NCBI RefSeq assembly: GCF_002006345.1
Contig: NZ_LZZM01000148.1
Coordinates: forward strand, 1-64,000
Source of the DNA: Clostridium puniceum
GTDB lineage: Bacteria > Bacillota > Clostridia > Clostridiales > Clostridiaceae
Direction of reading: 5' to 3'
DNA: 64,000 bases
The notes under the pieces were generated by a model. The model saw only the letters and a program-made list of their open reading frames with translations. It searched no databases and had not been told where the DNA came from. The translations under genes were made by a program, and so were the position numbers. Below are positions 53,942 through 63,534 of the stretch, in pieces. Numbering within the stretch: the stretch's first letter is position 1; each line of letters opens with the position of its first letter.

Positions 53942-53968
53942 AGCGAACGTATGTGAGTCGGGTTTCAT
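53942..53968 (+). repeat. 27-nt direct repeat, right copy (after T-box)
   Basis: AGCGAACGTATGTGAGTCG then GGTTTCAT, 399 bp from the left copy. The two copies bracket the whole T-box. Confidence 0.85.
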
Positions 53969-53980
53969 TTTAACGGTTAT

Positions 53981-54168
53981 CAATTAACAGTCAGCAGTTA
54001 TGAATAAAACTTGCTGAGTTTCTAAATTCATAAAAGAATTATATGAAATTTTAAATTACTAATGTAAAAATTTATAATTAAAATAAATTTCAATAAATAG
54101 TTAATAAGTTGTATCTTTCAAGATACAACATGAACAATTAAAAAATATTATTTTCAAACTGTTAATTG
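53981..54168. repeat. MITE-like inverted-repeat segment before valS
   Basis: CAATTAACAGT (53981-53991) and ACTGTTAATTG (54158-54168) are exact inverse complements. In the middle GTTGTATCTT-TC-AAGATACAAC (54109-54130) forms a perfect short palindrome. TTAACAGT-type motifs also occur near 14810-14840. No protein is encoded. Confidence 0.5.
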
Positions 54169-54210
54169 TTCACTGTTAACTATTAACTGAATTAACTTGG
54201 AGGAATGAAA

Positions 54211-56853
54211 ATGTCAGAAATTAAAAACATATCAACTACTTATAATCCAAAAGAATTTGAAGATAGGATTTATAAAAATTGGGAAGAAAAAGGCTATTTC
54301 ACACCAGTAATAGATAAAAACAAAAAGCCTTATACAATAATTATGCCGCCACCAAATATAACTGGTGAGCTTCACTTAGGTCATGCATTTGATGATACTC
54401 TTCAAGATATGCTTATTAGATTTAAGAGAATGCAAGGATATTGTACATTATGGTTACCAGGAGAAGATCATGCATCTATTGCAACCGAAGTTAAAGTAGC
54501 TAATGAATTAGCTAAACAAGGCTTAGATAAAAAAGAAATGGGAAGAGAAGCATTCCTTGAAAAGGTTTGGGAATGGAGTGATGAATACAGAGCAAGAATT
54601 AGAAATCAAGTTAAAAGACTTGGGGTATCAGCTGACTTTACAAGAGAAGCTTTTACAATGGATGAAAATCTTAGTGCTGCTGTAAAACACGTATTTGTTA
54701 AGCTTTATAATGAAGGTTTAATTTATCAAGGAAATAGAATTACTAACTGGTGTACTCATTGTCAAACTGCATTGTCAGATGCAGAAATTGAATATGAAGA
54801 ACAATCAGGTAATTTCTGGCACATTAACTATCCATTAACGGATGGTTCTGGAGTAATAGAAATTGCAACAACAAGACCTGAAACATTACTTGGAGATAGT
54901 GGTGTTGCTGTTAATCCTAATGATGAAAGATATAAGCATCTTATTGGTAAAACTGTAATGCTTCCATTAGTAAACAGGGAAATTCCTATAGTTGGAGATG
55001 ACTATGTTGATTTAGAATTTGGAACTGGTGCAGTAAAAATGACTCCAGCTCATGATCCTAATGACTTTGAAGTAGGAAAGCGACACAACCTTGAAATCAT
55101 AAGAGTTATGGATGATAAAGGAGTTATTAATAATTTAGGTGGTAAGTATCAAGGATTAGATAGATATGAAGCAAGAAAAGTTATTGTTAAAGATTTAGAA
55201 GAATTAGGTCTTTTAGTTAAAATCAAAGACCATGCTCACAATGTTGGTACTCACGACAGATGTGGAACTACTGTAGAACCAATAATATCTAAACAATGGT
55301 ATGTTAAGATGGAACAACTAGCAAAGCCTGCTATAGAAGTAGTTAAGAGTGGAAAAACCAAATTTGTTCCTGAAAGATTTGATAAGATATACTTTAACTG
55401 GATGGAAAATATTCAAGATTGGTGTATTTCAAGGCAATTATGGTGGGGACATAGAATTCCTGTTTACTACTGTCAAGATTGTGGCGAAATGATGGTACTT
55501 GAAGATGCTCCAAAATCATGTACTAAATGTAGAAGTACTAACTTAAAACAAGATAATGATGTACTTGATACATGGTTCTCTTCAGCATTATGGCCTTTCT
55601 CAACACTTGGTTGGCCACATAAAACAGAAGATTTAGACTATTTCTATCCAACAAGTACATTAGTTACTGGGCATGATATTATATTCTTCTGGGTTGCAAG
55701 AATGATATTCTCAGGACTTCATTGTATGGATGAAACTCCATTTGATACAGTACTTATTCATGGTCTTATAAGGGATTCAGAAGGTAGAAAAATGAGTAAA
55801 TCTTTAGGAAATGGTGTAAATCCATTAGAAGTTATAGATACTTATGGAGCTGATGCTTTAAGATTTATGATAGCGACTGGTAATGCTCCAGGAAATGATA
55901 TGAGATATTATCCTGAAAGAGTTGAATCTTCAAGAAACTTTGCTAATAAGATTTGGAATGCTTCAAGATTTGTTATGATGAACCTTGATAAGGATATAAT
56001 GAATAAGTATAAAGATAACAAAGAATATTCTTTAGCAGACAAGTGGATTTTATCTGAAATGAATACTTTAGTTAAAGAAGTTACAGAAAATATGGAAAAA
56101 TATGAACTTGGAATTGCTATGCAAAAAGTTTATGACTTTATGTGGACTGAATTCTGCGATTGGTATATAGAACTTGTGAAACCAGTATTCTATGGTGAGG
56201 ATGAAAAATCTAAGGGAATAGCTTACAATGTATTAAATACTGTTTTAATTACAGGATTGAAATTATTACACCCAGCTATGCCATTTATAACAGAAGAAAT
56301 TTTCACTCATTTAAGTGATGAAGAAACAATTACTACTTCAGCTTGGCCTAAGTTTAATCAAGCTTTAGTAAATAAAGAAGCTGAAAATGATATGGCATTT
56401 GTAATTGAAGCTATAAAAGGTTTAAGAAATGTAAGAGCTGAAATGAATGTACCCCCTTCAAGAAAGGCTAAAGTAATTTGCTATATAGCAGAAGATGCGA
56501 AAAAAGCATTTAATGCAGGAAGTATATATATTGAAAAATTAGCTTCAGCTTCAGAAGTTGAATTTATAGCTGATAAGAACAATGTTCCAACAAATGCTGT
56601 ATCTTTAGTAGTTAAAGGTGGAGAGCTATTTATGCCACTTTTAGATTTAGTAGATAAAGAAAAAGAATTAGATAGATTAAATAAAGAGTTAAAGAAATTA
56701 GAAGGTGAAATTGATAGAATAGATAAAAAGCTAGGAAATCAAGGATTTGTAGCTAAGGCTCCTGCAGTAGTTATAGAGGCAGAAAAAGAAAAGAGAGTAA
56801 AATATGTTGAAATGCTTGAAGCTGTTAAAGTTAGAATTGAAGCATTAAACTAA
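54211..56853 (+). CDS. valS: Valyl-tRNA synthetase
   Basis: 880 residues from ATG 54211, 7 nt after GGAGGA; ATG 54205 is too close to the site. Class I synthetase of normal bacterial length: [20 protein letters not shown] with the HIGH-type HLGH, an editing domain ([19 protein letters not shown]), [14 protein letters not shown], a zinc-like CxxC region ([17 protein letters not shown]), [17 protein letters not shown], and the C-terminal tRNA-binding coiled coil ([20 protein letters not shown]). It charges tRNA-Val in the cytoplasm. Controlled by the T-box upstream. Confidence 0.97.
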   Translation: MSEIKNISTTYNPKEFEDRIYKNWEEKGYFTPVIDKNKKPYTIIMPPPNITGELHLGHAFDDTLQDMLIRFKRMQGYCTLWLPGEDHASIATEVKVANELAKQGLDKKEMGREAFLEKVWEWSDEYRARIRNQVKRLGVSADFTREAFTMDENLSAAVKHVFVKLYNEGLIYQGNRITNWCTHCQTALSDAEIEYEEQSGNFWHINYPLTDGSGVIEIATTRPETLLGDSGVAVNPNDERYKHLIGKTVMLPLVNREIPIVGDDYVDLEFGTGAVKMTPAHDPNDFEVGKRHNLEIIRVMDDKGVINNLGGKYQGLDRYEARKVIVKDLEELGLLVKIKDHAHNVGTHDRCGTTVEPIISKQWYVKMEQLAKPAIEVVKSGKTKFVPERFDKIYFNWMENIQDWCISRQLWWGHRIPVYYCQDCGEMMVLEDAPKSCTKCRSTNLKQDNDVLDTWFSSALWPFSTLGWPHKTEDLDYFYPTSTLVTGHDIIFFWVARMIFSGLHCMDETPFDTVLIHGLIRDSEGRKMSKSLGNGVNPLEVIDTYGADALRFMIATGNAPGNDMRYYPERVESSRNFANKIWNASRFVMMNLDKDIMNKYKDNKEYSLADKWILSEMNTLVKEVTENMEKYELGIAMQKVYDFMWTEFCDWYIELVKPVFYGEDEKSKGIAYNVLNTVLITGLKLLHPAMPFITEEIFTHLSDEETITTSAWPKFNQALVNKEAENDMAFVIEAIKGLRNVRAEMNVPPSRKAKVICYIAEDAKKAFNAGSIYIEKLASASEVEFIADKNNVPTNAVSLVVKGGELFMPLLDLVDKEKELDRLNKELKKLEGEIDRIDKKLGNQGFVAKAPAVVIEAEKEKRVKYVEMLEAVKVRIEALN

Positions 56854-56868
56854 ATAGATTATAAGTAG

Positions 56869-56911
56869 AAAAAGACATTATTAGAATAATGATTCTAGTA
56901 ATGTCTTTTTT
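56869..56911 (+). terminator. Intrinsic terminator of valS
   Basis: AAAAAGACATTA (56869-56880) pairs with TAATGTCTTTTT (56899-56910), then TG and more T. It separates valS from the TerC-family gene. Confidence 0.85.
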
Positions 56912-57211
56912 GTTTATAGTTCTAAAGATATTTTAATAATAGAATAAAAATTAGTATATAAGTTCTAATTAAATCACTACATTAAAAATATTTACTAAAA
57001 TAAATTAAATTTGAGCATAGAGCAATAATAAAGGTATTTAATTGAAAAATTTTATTAAGTAAGGATATAACAGAATAAATATTAATATACATAATTTAGG
57101 CACAATCAAAAAATAACAGACTAATATGCTTGTCTAGATTATGTCATACTGTGGTGGAAATTTTCGTTAATAACTGGCTATGAGCAAAAATTACCATCTT
57201 GTCTAAAACAT

Positions 57212-57290
57212 AAAGTGAAACTTTTCAGGTGAGATTTTATATTTCAGCTGAATTTAATCGAACTCATTCAGGGGACGAATGACATCGAAC
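57212..57290. repeat. Dispersed structured intergenic element, copy D
   Basis: Starts GTGAAACTT, then a TTCAGGTGA...TCAGCTGAA hairpin, TCGAACTCATTCAGGGGACG and GACATCGAACT. The layout is parallel to 36138-36240. It lies in the 506-bp gap before the TerC-family gene; the rest of the gap holds no gene. Confidence 0.5.
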
Positions 57291-57359
57291 TAAATATAGA
57301 GTTTAATTTTGTTCTGTTATTTTATTTGCCAGAGAGTACTATGTATGGAGGGATTTAAT

Positions 57360-58193
57360 TTGAAAACAAAAAGATATTTACTTAATTTAGTTTTTTGGAT
57401 AATACTATCAATATTATTTAATATTTTTATATTTTATACAAAGGGTGAAAAGGCAGCTATTGAATACTTTGGTGGATATATAGTTGAAATGTCATTAAGT
57501 TTAGACAATTTATTTTTGTTTTTAATGGTGTTTTCAAGTTTTAAAATAAGAGAGGAATATCAGGAACGGGTATTACTATATGGTGTTATAGGAGCCATGG
57601 TATTACGTTTAATATTTATTTTATTAGGCGTATCCATAGTAAGTAAGTTTAGTTTGTTGCTTCCTATATTTGGGATTGTGTTGTTATTTAGTGGAATTAA
57701 AATATTTCTTGGAGAAAATGATAATATTAAATTTCAGGATAATTTTGCAGTGAAAGTATTAAAGAGAATAGTACCCGTAACTGATGCTTTTCATGGAGAT
57801 AATTTTATAATTAGAAAGAACGGAATAATTTATGCAACACCTCTTTTAGTAGCATTAATAATAATAGAATTTTCAGATATTATATTTGCAATAGATTCTA
57901 TACCAGCAATTTTTTCAATAACTACAAATACATTTATAGTTTATACGTCTAATATATTTGCTATATTAGGACTTAGGAGTATGTACTATATACTGCAAAA
58001 AATGAATAATGTATTTAAATTTATGAAATATGGAGTAGGTGCCATATTGATATTTACAGGCCTAAAACTAGTGTTATTGTTTTGGAAAATTGAAATTTCA
58101 GTTACAAATTCCGTGTTAATAATAAGTATTATTTTATTAAGTAGTATTTTAATATCCTGTATATGGAATGAAATATCTAAATTAAGAAATTAA
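57360..58193 (+). CDS. TerC-family integral membrane protein
   Basis: 277 residues from TTG 57360, 7 nt after GGAGGG; the longer ATG 57309 frame contains that site. About eight helices with TerC/Alx signatures: GGYIVEMSLSLDNLFLFLMV, DAFHGDNFI, IIIEFSDIIFAIDSIPAIFS, VYTSNIFAILGLRSMYYIL. Intramembrane Asp residues in SLDN and FAIDS match those conserved in the family, linked to Mn2+ or tellurite export. No yybP-ykoY riboswitch is seen upstream. Confidence 0.9.
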   Translation: MKTKRYLLNLVFWIILSILFNIFIFYTKGEKAAIEYFGGYIVEMSLSLDNLFLFLMVFSSFKIREEYQERVLLYGVIGAMVLRLIFILLGVSIVSKFSLLLPIFGIVLLFSGIKIFLGENDNIKFQDNFAVKVLKRIVPVTDAFHGDNFIIRKNGIIYATPLLVALIIIEFSDIIFAIDSIPAIFSITTNTFIVYTSNIFAILGLRSMYYILQKMNNVFKFMKYGVGAILIFTGLKLVLLFWKIEISVTNSVLIISIILLSSILISCIWNEISKLRN

Positions 58194-58425
58194 TCTTTAT
58201 TAAAATAAAAAGTAGATATTAAAATTAGCTTTAATTTTAAATATGAATTAAATTATCAACAAGTTTAGAATAGTTAATTTTTATGTAAAAGAATATATTT
58301 AAAGATAGTCATATGAATATATTACCCGCTAAATTCAAGTTTATATTAGTCATTCTCTAATAATTAAAGTATAATAGAAGTAATTAAAATTTTATTATAT
58401 TAGAAAAGACACGAGGTAAATCAAA

Positions 58426-59733
58426 ATGAATATGACTTATAAAGATGCAATGGACTATATTTCAAGTGTTGGGAAATTTGGTTCTAATTATGGACTTGAG
58501 AGAACTTTTAGACTTCTAGAATTGCTTGGAAGCCCACATGAAAAAATAAAATTAATACACATAGCAGGAACCAATGGAAAAGGTTCAACCACAGCTATGG
58601 TTACAAAGATTTTAAGAGGTTTTGGATATAAAGTTGGAATGTATACGTCTCCGTATTTAGAAAAATTTGAAGAAAGAATTCAGATAAATGGAGAGATGAT
58701 TAAAAAAGATACTCTGGTAAGATTGCTTGAAGATGTCAAAGCTGCTATAGATAAAGTTATAGAAGAAGGATATGAACATCCAACAGAATTTGAGATTATA
58801 ACTTCACTTATGTTTTTACACTTTTATAATGAAAAGGTGGATTATGGTGTGATTGAAGTTGGTCTTGGTGGAAGATTAGATTCAACTAATGTATTAACGC
58901 CAAAGGTTAGTGTAATAACCTCTATAAGTTTAGATCATATGAATATTTTAGGCGACAATTTAAAAGATATTGCAAAAGAAAAAGCTGGCATAATAAAAGA
59001 AGGTATACCAGTTATATTATACCCTCAAGAAAAAGAAGCAGAAGAAGCTATATTAAAGATAGCAGAAGAAAAGAATTCAAAAGTGTATTTTGTAAGAAAA
59101 GGAAATGGGAAATTAATTAATATTAATTATGAAGAGTTATATCAAACTTTACAAATCCAAAGTTATAAAAACACATATACAATTAATTTGCCTTTACTTG
59201 GGCAACATCAAATATTAAATTTGGGAGTGGCTTTAAATACCATAGAAGTACTGTGCGAAGTAGAAAATATTTCAATAGATAAAAATATGATAGAAAAATC
59301 TTTGCAGGATGTAAAATGGATAGGAAGACTTGAAGTATTAAGCAAGAAACCAACTATAGTAATAGATGGAGCACATAATATAGATGCAATTAGAGCTCTT
59401 AGAAAGAATGTGGAGAAATACTTTAAATATAATAAAATATATCTGTTACTGGGGATTTTAGCAGATAAGCAAGTTAAAGAAATGATAGAAGAAATAACTC
59501 CAATAGCAGAAAAAGTTTATGCATTAACTCCTCATAGTGAAAGAGCTGAACTTGGTGAAGACCTAAAAAAAGAAATATCAAGATGTAATTCTAATGTTAT
59601 TACATTAGAAAATTATGAAGAAGCTTTTTTATTAGCATTAAAGGAAGCTGATGAAGAAGATCTAATATTAATAAGTGGATCATTATATATGATAGGAGAT
59701 ATGAGAAAAATTATAACTTCAATAATTAAATAG
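58426..59733 (+). CDS. folC: Folylpolyglutamate synthase / dihydrofolate synthase
   Basis: 435 residues of the Mur-ligase superfamily: P-loop IHIAGTNGKGSTTAMVTKIL (about 44-63), MYTSPYLEKFEERIQING, EFEIITSLMFLHFY, VDYGVIEVGLGGRLDSTNVL, SISLDHMNILGDNLKDIAKE, KAGIIKEG, and a C-terminal domain with VIDGAHNIDAIRAL and LLLGILADKQ. It adds glutamate to folates and makes dihydrofolate. It usually lies directly after valS in clostridia; here a TerC-family gene and an intergenic element intervene. Confidence 0.95.
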   Translation: MNMTYKDAMDYISSVGKFGSNYGLERTFRLLELLGSPHEKIKLIHIAGTNGKGSTTAMVTKILRGFGYKVGMYTSPYLEKFEERIQINGEMIKKDTLVRLLEDVKAAIDKVIEEGYEHPTEFEIITSLMFLHFYNEKVDYGVIEVGLGGRLDSTNVLTPKVSVITSISLDHMNILGDNLKDIAKEKAGIIKEGIPVILYPQEKEAEEAILKIAEEKNSKVYFVRKGNGKLININYEELYQTLQIQSYKNTYTINLPLLGQHQILNLGVALNTIEVLCEVENISIDKNMIEKSLQDVKWIGRLEVLSKKPTIVIDGAHNIDAIRALRKNVEKYFKYNKIYLLLGILADKQVKEMIEEITPIAEKVYALTPHSERAELGEDLKKEISRCNSNVITLENYEEAFLLALKEADEEDLILISGSLYMIGDMRKIITSIIK

Positions 59734-59857
59734 CAATTTTTATATTTTACAAAGTAAGCTCAATTAATTGGAGTATAGAAGTTCATTAGTAAGGGTTAAG
59801 TAATCAGAATTTAAGCATCATTTTTGAATTTCACTTAAAAGGAGTAATGTAGGTTAT

Positions 59858-61831
59858 ATGGTTAGGAAAAATAAAGAGAATTCGACTAATAAAGAGAAAT
59901 CAATATATTATGATCTAAAAAAATTTCATAATAACAACTCAGATGCACTATATAGTAATCAAGATTTTGAAACAGCTGGGATAAAAGAATTTAATTGGAT
60001 TACAAAGAGAACACAGCCACTTAAAGCATATGAGAAAAATAGATTAGCAAATGGACTCGTAAAAATTTTATTAAAGGATGAATTGAGTGATTACACTTTA
60101 TCCAACATAAATAAATATATAAATTTAAATCCAATTATAAGCTATTATGAGAATTTTATTAAGAGTTTTAAAGATTCACTTGAATTTAACACAGAGAATT
60201 CAAAAATAAATAATCTAATAAGAAAAATGATTATGGAAAGTAATTCAAGCGAGGAAATAAAACTAGGATTAATACTTGCACCTATTTGCAAGATTGAGAA
60301 TATAAAAGAAATTTTATCAATTTTTTCTATTCATAATGATTATATTTTCTATGTAATTAAAGCTTATGAGTATATAGGAAAATGTAATAATATTATTTTT
60401 GAATTAGCGAAAAAATCTACTGGATACGGAAAAGTATTTTGTGTGATGAATTTAAGTCCAATAAATTATGAAATAAAAAAGTGGATGATTGAAGAGGGAT
60501 CAGTTAATAAAGTAGGAATCCCTGAATTGTTATCTAGTAGCATGCTTTCGATGGACCTCTTAGAGTATTTAGAAAACTTTGAGTTTGATGGCGTAGAAAT
60601 TGAAGTATTTGCAAAATCATTCAGTATGATGCTTTCAGATTATGGATTAGATGAAATTAAAGATGGAATAAAGACTTGCGATAAGCTAGTAGAAATTATT
60701 GATAAGGTTAATGGGAAAATATATTCTTTATATTCTGTAATTTCAATTATTTATTCAATAGAAGCTATTTTAATTGATGATTATAAAACAAAAAGAAGTC
60801 ATAGTTTCTTTAAATTTAGTAATCAAGTTAAAGGGATAATTGAAAATTGTAAGAAGATTTGTAAGAAGGAAATCTGGCATAAAATAATAGAAGATCAAAT
60901 TTCAAATGAGAATATTGAAAGTAGTGTTTTAATAAGCTGTTCAGAAAAGACTAATTATCAGTTAAAAAAGAAAGAATTTGAAATAATTCTAAAAAGAGAT
61001 ACTGCTAATCCGCTATTATATAAATATGCATTTTCAGTAGGAAATAAATCTTTGAAAAAATGTGCTTTTAATATAGGGCTAAAAAATCTGCCTATGAATG
61101 AGTTATTAAGTGGCCAAGGTGAAATGAGAATAGATAATTTGGCTTATGAAGACATAGCACAAATTTGCTTTTTTATAATAATAAAATATTCAAAATATGA
61201 AGAGTTTCCAGATAAATATAAAGAACTTAATCTTCGAGCATTAAAATCTCCTTTAGTTGAAACAAGAATTCAAGCTGTAACTAATCTTCAAAGATTTAGA
61301 GAAGAATTTGATTCATTTGACAAAGAACTTATTTATGATGTTATTGATGGTGAAATGGTAAGAGCGATACGAAGGACTCTTAATTCTCTTCTTATTAAAA
61401 CAAATAACAAGGAAAAGAAGTATATTGAAATTAAAGATAATATGCATATAGAGGAGCATACTAAAGATATATATTTAAATAACATATATGTTGCTGGTAT
61501 AAATTATATAGATATAAGTGAAGTATATAATAAATTAACAGAAGGTAATATGTTGTATTTAAAAAGAGAGATTAACAATGAATATGATTCAAATGCAATT
61601 TTAATTTCAACTGTAGATGGTTATGTAATAGGATATATTCCTAAAGAAAGTAATTTAATATTAAAGAATTTAATGGATAATGGAAAATATCTATATGGGA
61701 AGGTAAAAGAAATAAGTGACGATTATCAAAGTATAAATATTGATATATACTTAAGCTATAAGGATATAATAGAAGAAATAACAGGAACATTATCCTTACT
61801 ATCAGTAGAAAGAAAATTTTATCTTCAATAA
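59858..61831 (+). CDS. Large helical protein with C-terminal HIRAN domain
   Basis: 657 residues. Residues 1-500 are alpha-helical with HEAT-like character (repeated LL/II helices, ALKSPLVETRIQAVTNLQRF near 470) and match no family I recognise. The final about 100 residues are HIRAN-like: DIYLNNIYVAGINYID, LYLKREINNEYDSNAILIST, GYVIGYIPKESNLILKNLMD, YLYGKVKEI. HIRAN domains bind single-stranded 3' DNA ends and are fused to helicases or nucleases in many proteins. Here no helicase motif is present. There is no signal peptide or membrane helix. The start follows AAAGGAG. Confidence 0.75.
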   Translation: MVRKNKENSTNKEKSIYYDLKKFHNNNSDALYSNQDFETAGIKEFNWITKRTQPLKAYEKNRLANGLVKILLKDELSDYTLSNINKYINLNPIISYYENFIKSFKDSLEFNTENSKINNLIRKMIMESNSSEEIKLGLILAPICKIENIKEILSIFSIHNDYIFYVIKAYEYIGKCNNIIFELAKKSTGYGKVFCVMNLSPINYEIKKWMIEEGSVNKVGIPELLSSSMLSMDLLEYLENFEFDGVEIEVFAKSFSMMLSDYGLDEIKDGIKTCDKLVEIIDKVNGKIYSLYSVISIIYSIEAILIDDYKTKRSHSFFKFSNQVKGIIENCKKICKKEIWHKIIEDQISNENIESSVLISCSEKTNYQLKKKEFEIILKRDTANPLLYKYAFSVGNKSLKKCAFNIGLKNLPMNELLSGQGEMRIDNLAYEDIAQICFFIIIKYSKYEEFPDKYKELNLRALKSPLVETRIQAVTNLQRFREEFDSFDKELIYDVIDGEMVRAIRRTLNSLLIKTNNKEKKYIEIKDNMHIEEHTKDIYLNNIYVAGINYIDISEVYNKLTEGNMLYLKREINNEYDSNAILISTVDGYVIGYIPKESNLILKNLMDNGKYLYGKVKEISDDYQSINIDIYLSYKDIIEEITGTLSLLSVERKFYLQ

Positions 61832-61842
61832 GTAGTGAACCA

Positions 61843-61900
61843 AAATCTATGATTTTGTGTGAATCATTTACTCATCCAACGAATGTAAGTCGAGTATCCT
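61843..61900. repeat. Dispersed intergenic element, degenerate copy E
   Basis: CAAAATC/GATTTTG hairpin, then ACTCATCC, AACGAATGTAAGTCGAGT, resembling the AGCGAACGTATGTGAGTCGAGT core at 53543. Confidence 0.4.
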
Positions 61901-61902
61901 AA

Positions 61903-61999
61903 AAAAGGACTTCTTAATTAAGCTGTTTTTGTAAGCAGAACATATGAAAAAGTGTTCAAGCTTACAAGATACGAGTTTAAGAGAGAAGTCCCTTTTTTT
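61903..61999 (+). terminator. Elaborate branched terminator
   Basis: The outer stem GGACTTCT (61907-61914) with AGAAGTCC (61984-61991) is followed by seven T. Nested inside, TTGTAAGC (61929-61936) pairs with GCTTACAA (61960-61967), and GAACA with TGTTC. A plain terminator does not need this much structure. Confidence 0.65.
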
Positions 62000-62090
62000 A
62001 TAGAATTATATATTGTTTGTAAGAAAACTATAACTATAAATGGTTGCAACTTAAAAATCTTCAGTAATGTTATAGGCAACTAAATAGTAT

Positions 62091-62348
62091 TTATTTTGAT
62101 ATAGCTTCTTTTTTCCATTCTAATAAAGCTTTAGATAATTGATCTGGGCAAGATGTACCCTTGCCTTTGCAGTCTACACCGTTTAATTTATTAATTACAT
62201 CATCTACTGACAGACCTTTTACTAATTGACCAATGCCTGAAAGGTTTCCTGCACAACCTCCAATAAATTCTACGTTTTCGATAATATTGTTTGAAATTTC
62301 AAGATTAATTTTTGATGAACAAACACCAGATGTTTTATAAGAAAACAT
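62091..62348 (-). CDS. TSCPD-domain protein (TIGR03905-like)
   Basis: 85 residues from ATG 62348, behind AAAGGAGTG; the GTG 62357 lies in that site. MFSYKTSGVCSSKINLEISN, NVEFIGGCAGNLSGIGQLVK and KGKGTSCPDQLSKALLEW contain the T-S-C-P-D motif. The domain occurs at the end of B12-dependent ribonucleotide reductases and as stand-alone proteins, as here. Conserved Cys suggest a metal or redox site. Monocistronic. Confidence 0.88.
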   Translation of the reverse strand: MFSYKTSGVCSSKINLEISNNIIENVEFIGGCAGNLSGIGQLVKGLSVDDVINKLNGVDCKGKGTSCPDQLSKALLEWKKEAISK

Positions 62349-62643
62349 TAAAAACACTCCTTTTAATAAAAAATTAATTTATACTTATATATCTTTTAAT
62401 AAAAAAACTACATGTACCAATTTACGGTATATGGTTTTAATATAGCAAATCAATTAGAACTTATATATTTTGAAAAACGATTTTATTAAAATAATCTATT
62501 CACTTAAAAATGTATACCTATTATTATATATGAAATTTACCAATAAATAAAGATGATAAACTCAAGAAGTTAGTTGTGCCAATAATATGGTTTTAGAATA
62601 TATTAAAGATATGGACATGATTATTTATAAAGGGGGAAATGGA

Positions 62644-63534
62644 ATGAGTTATATAGTTGTTTGTAATACTGGTTCAGATAGCTTAAACAAGATAAATACT
62701 GAAACCTTTAATAATCAAAAGATAATTTTATCTGCTGATGAAAGTCCATTTGGCCCTCATGGATTATCACTATATGAAGATAAAATTTTAGTAGCTAACA
62801 ATTATAATAATAGTGTTTCTTTAATAGATTATAAAAGTTTTAGAGAAGAAAATAATTTATATATAGGGGCACATCCTAATGATATTGTTGCTCATGAAGG
62901 CATAGCATATGTTTCTTGTGGCGAATCCAATTCACTTATAGTATATGATTTGATAAATGAAAGAGTCAATTTTGAGGTGCCAACAGGAAGATTTCCTCAT
63001 AATATTGCATTAGAAGAAGAAAAAAATCTTATATTCATAAGTAATATGGAAGAAGAAAGTATTTCAGTAATAGATTATATAAATAATAGGGAGATAAAAA
63101 GAATTAAAGTTGAAAATACTCCCATAAAAATTAGCATATCAAAAAATAGAAAATACTTATATGTATGTATTAGCTATCTTGGATGTGATAAAAATGGAAG
63201 CGTAGGAATTATTGAATTAAAGACCTTGGAACTAATAGGTAAGATTGAAGTTGGATTATCACCAGTAGATTTGTTTGAAGATAACGATTATATATATGTT
63301 TCAAATTTATGTGATGGTTCTATAAGTATTGTTAATTTAAAAAAACTTATAGAAGAAAATAAAATAATTATTGGTGGAATGCCAAGGGGAATAATAAAGG
63401 TTAAAGAAAATATATTTGTTGGAGACTACTTAAATGGTAAATTAAATGTAATAGGAATTAATAATAAAGAAATAAAAGTCATACCACTAGGAAAAGAACC
63501 TAATGCTATGACTTTAGTTAAACAGATATATTAA
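62644..63534 (+). CDS. YVTN-type beta-propeller protein
   Basis: 296 residues from ATG 62644, placed by GGGGGA. Six or seven blade-like repeats: SYIVVCNTGSDSLNKINTET, KILVANNYNNSVSLIDYKSF, IAYVSCGESNSLIVYDLINE, LIFISNMEEESISVIDYINN, YLYVCISYLGCDKNG, YIYVSNLCDGSISIVNLKKL, IFVGDYLNGKLNVIGINNKE. There is no signal peptide. Such cytoplasmic seven-bladed propellers usually serve as binding scaffolds. The stop overlaps the convergent DUF4364 gene by four bases. Confidence 0.85.
   Translation: MSYIVVCNTGSDSLNKINTETFNNQKIILSADESPFGPHGLSLYEDKILVANNYNNSVSLIDYKSFREENNLYIGAHPNDIVAHEGIAYVSCGESNSLIVYDLINERVNFEVPTGRFPHNIALEEEKNLIFISNMEEESISVIDYINNREIKRIKVENTPIKISISKNRKYLYVCISYLGCDKNGSVGIIELKTLELIGKIEVGLSPVDLFEDNDYIYVSNLCDGSISIVNLKKLIEENKIIIGGMPRGIIKVKENIFVGDYLNGKLNVIGINNKEIKVIPLGKEPNAMTLVKQIY

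Noticed and set aside
57000..57359. yybP-ykoY manganese riboswitch before the TerC-family gene
   Set aside because: Expected because of the gene family, but the conserved aptamer blocks are not present; only the dispersed repeat element was found.
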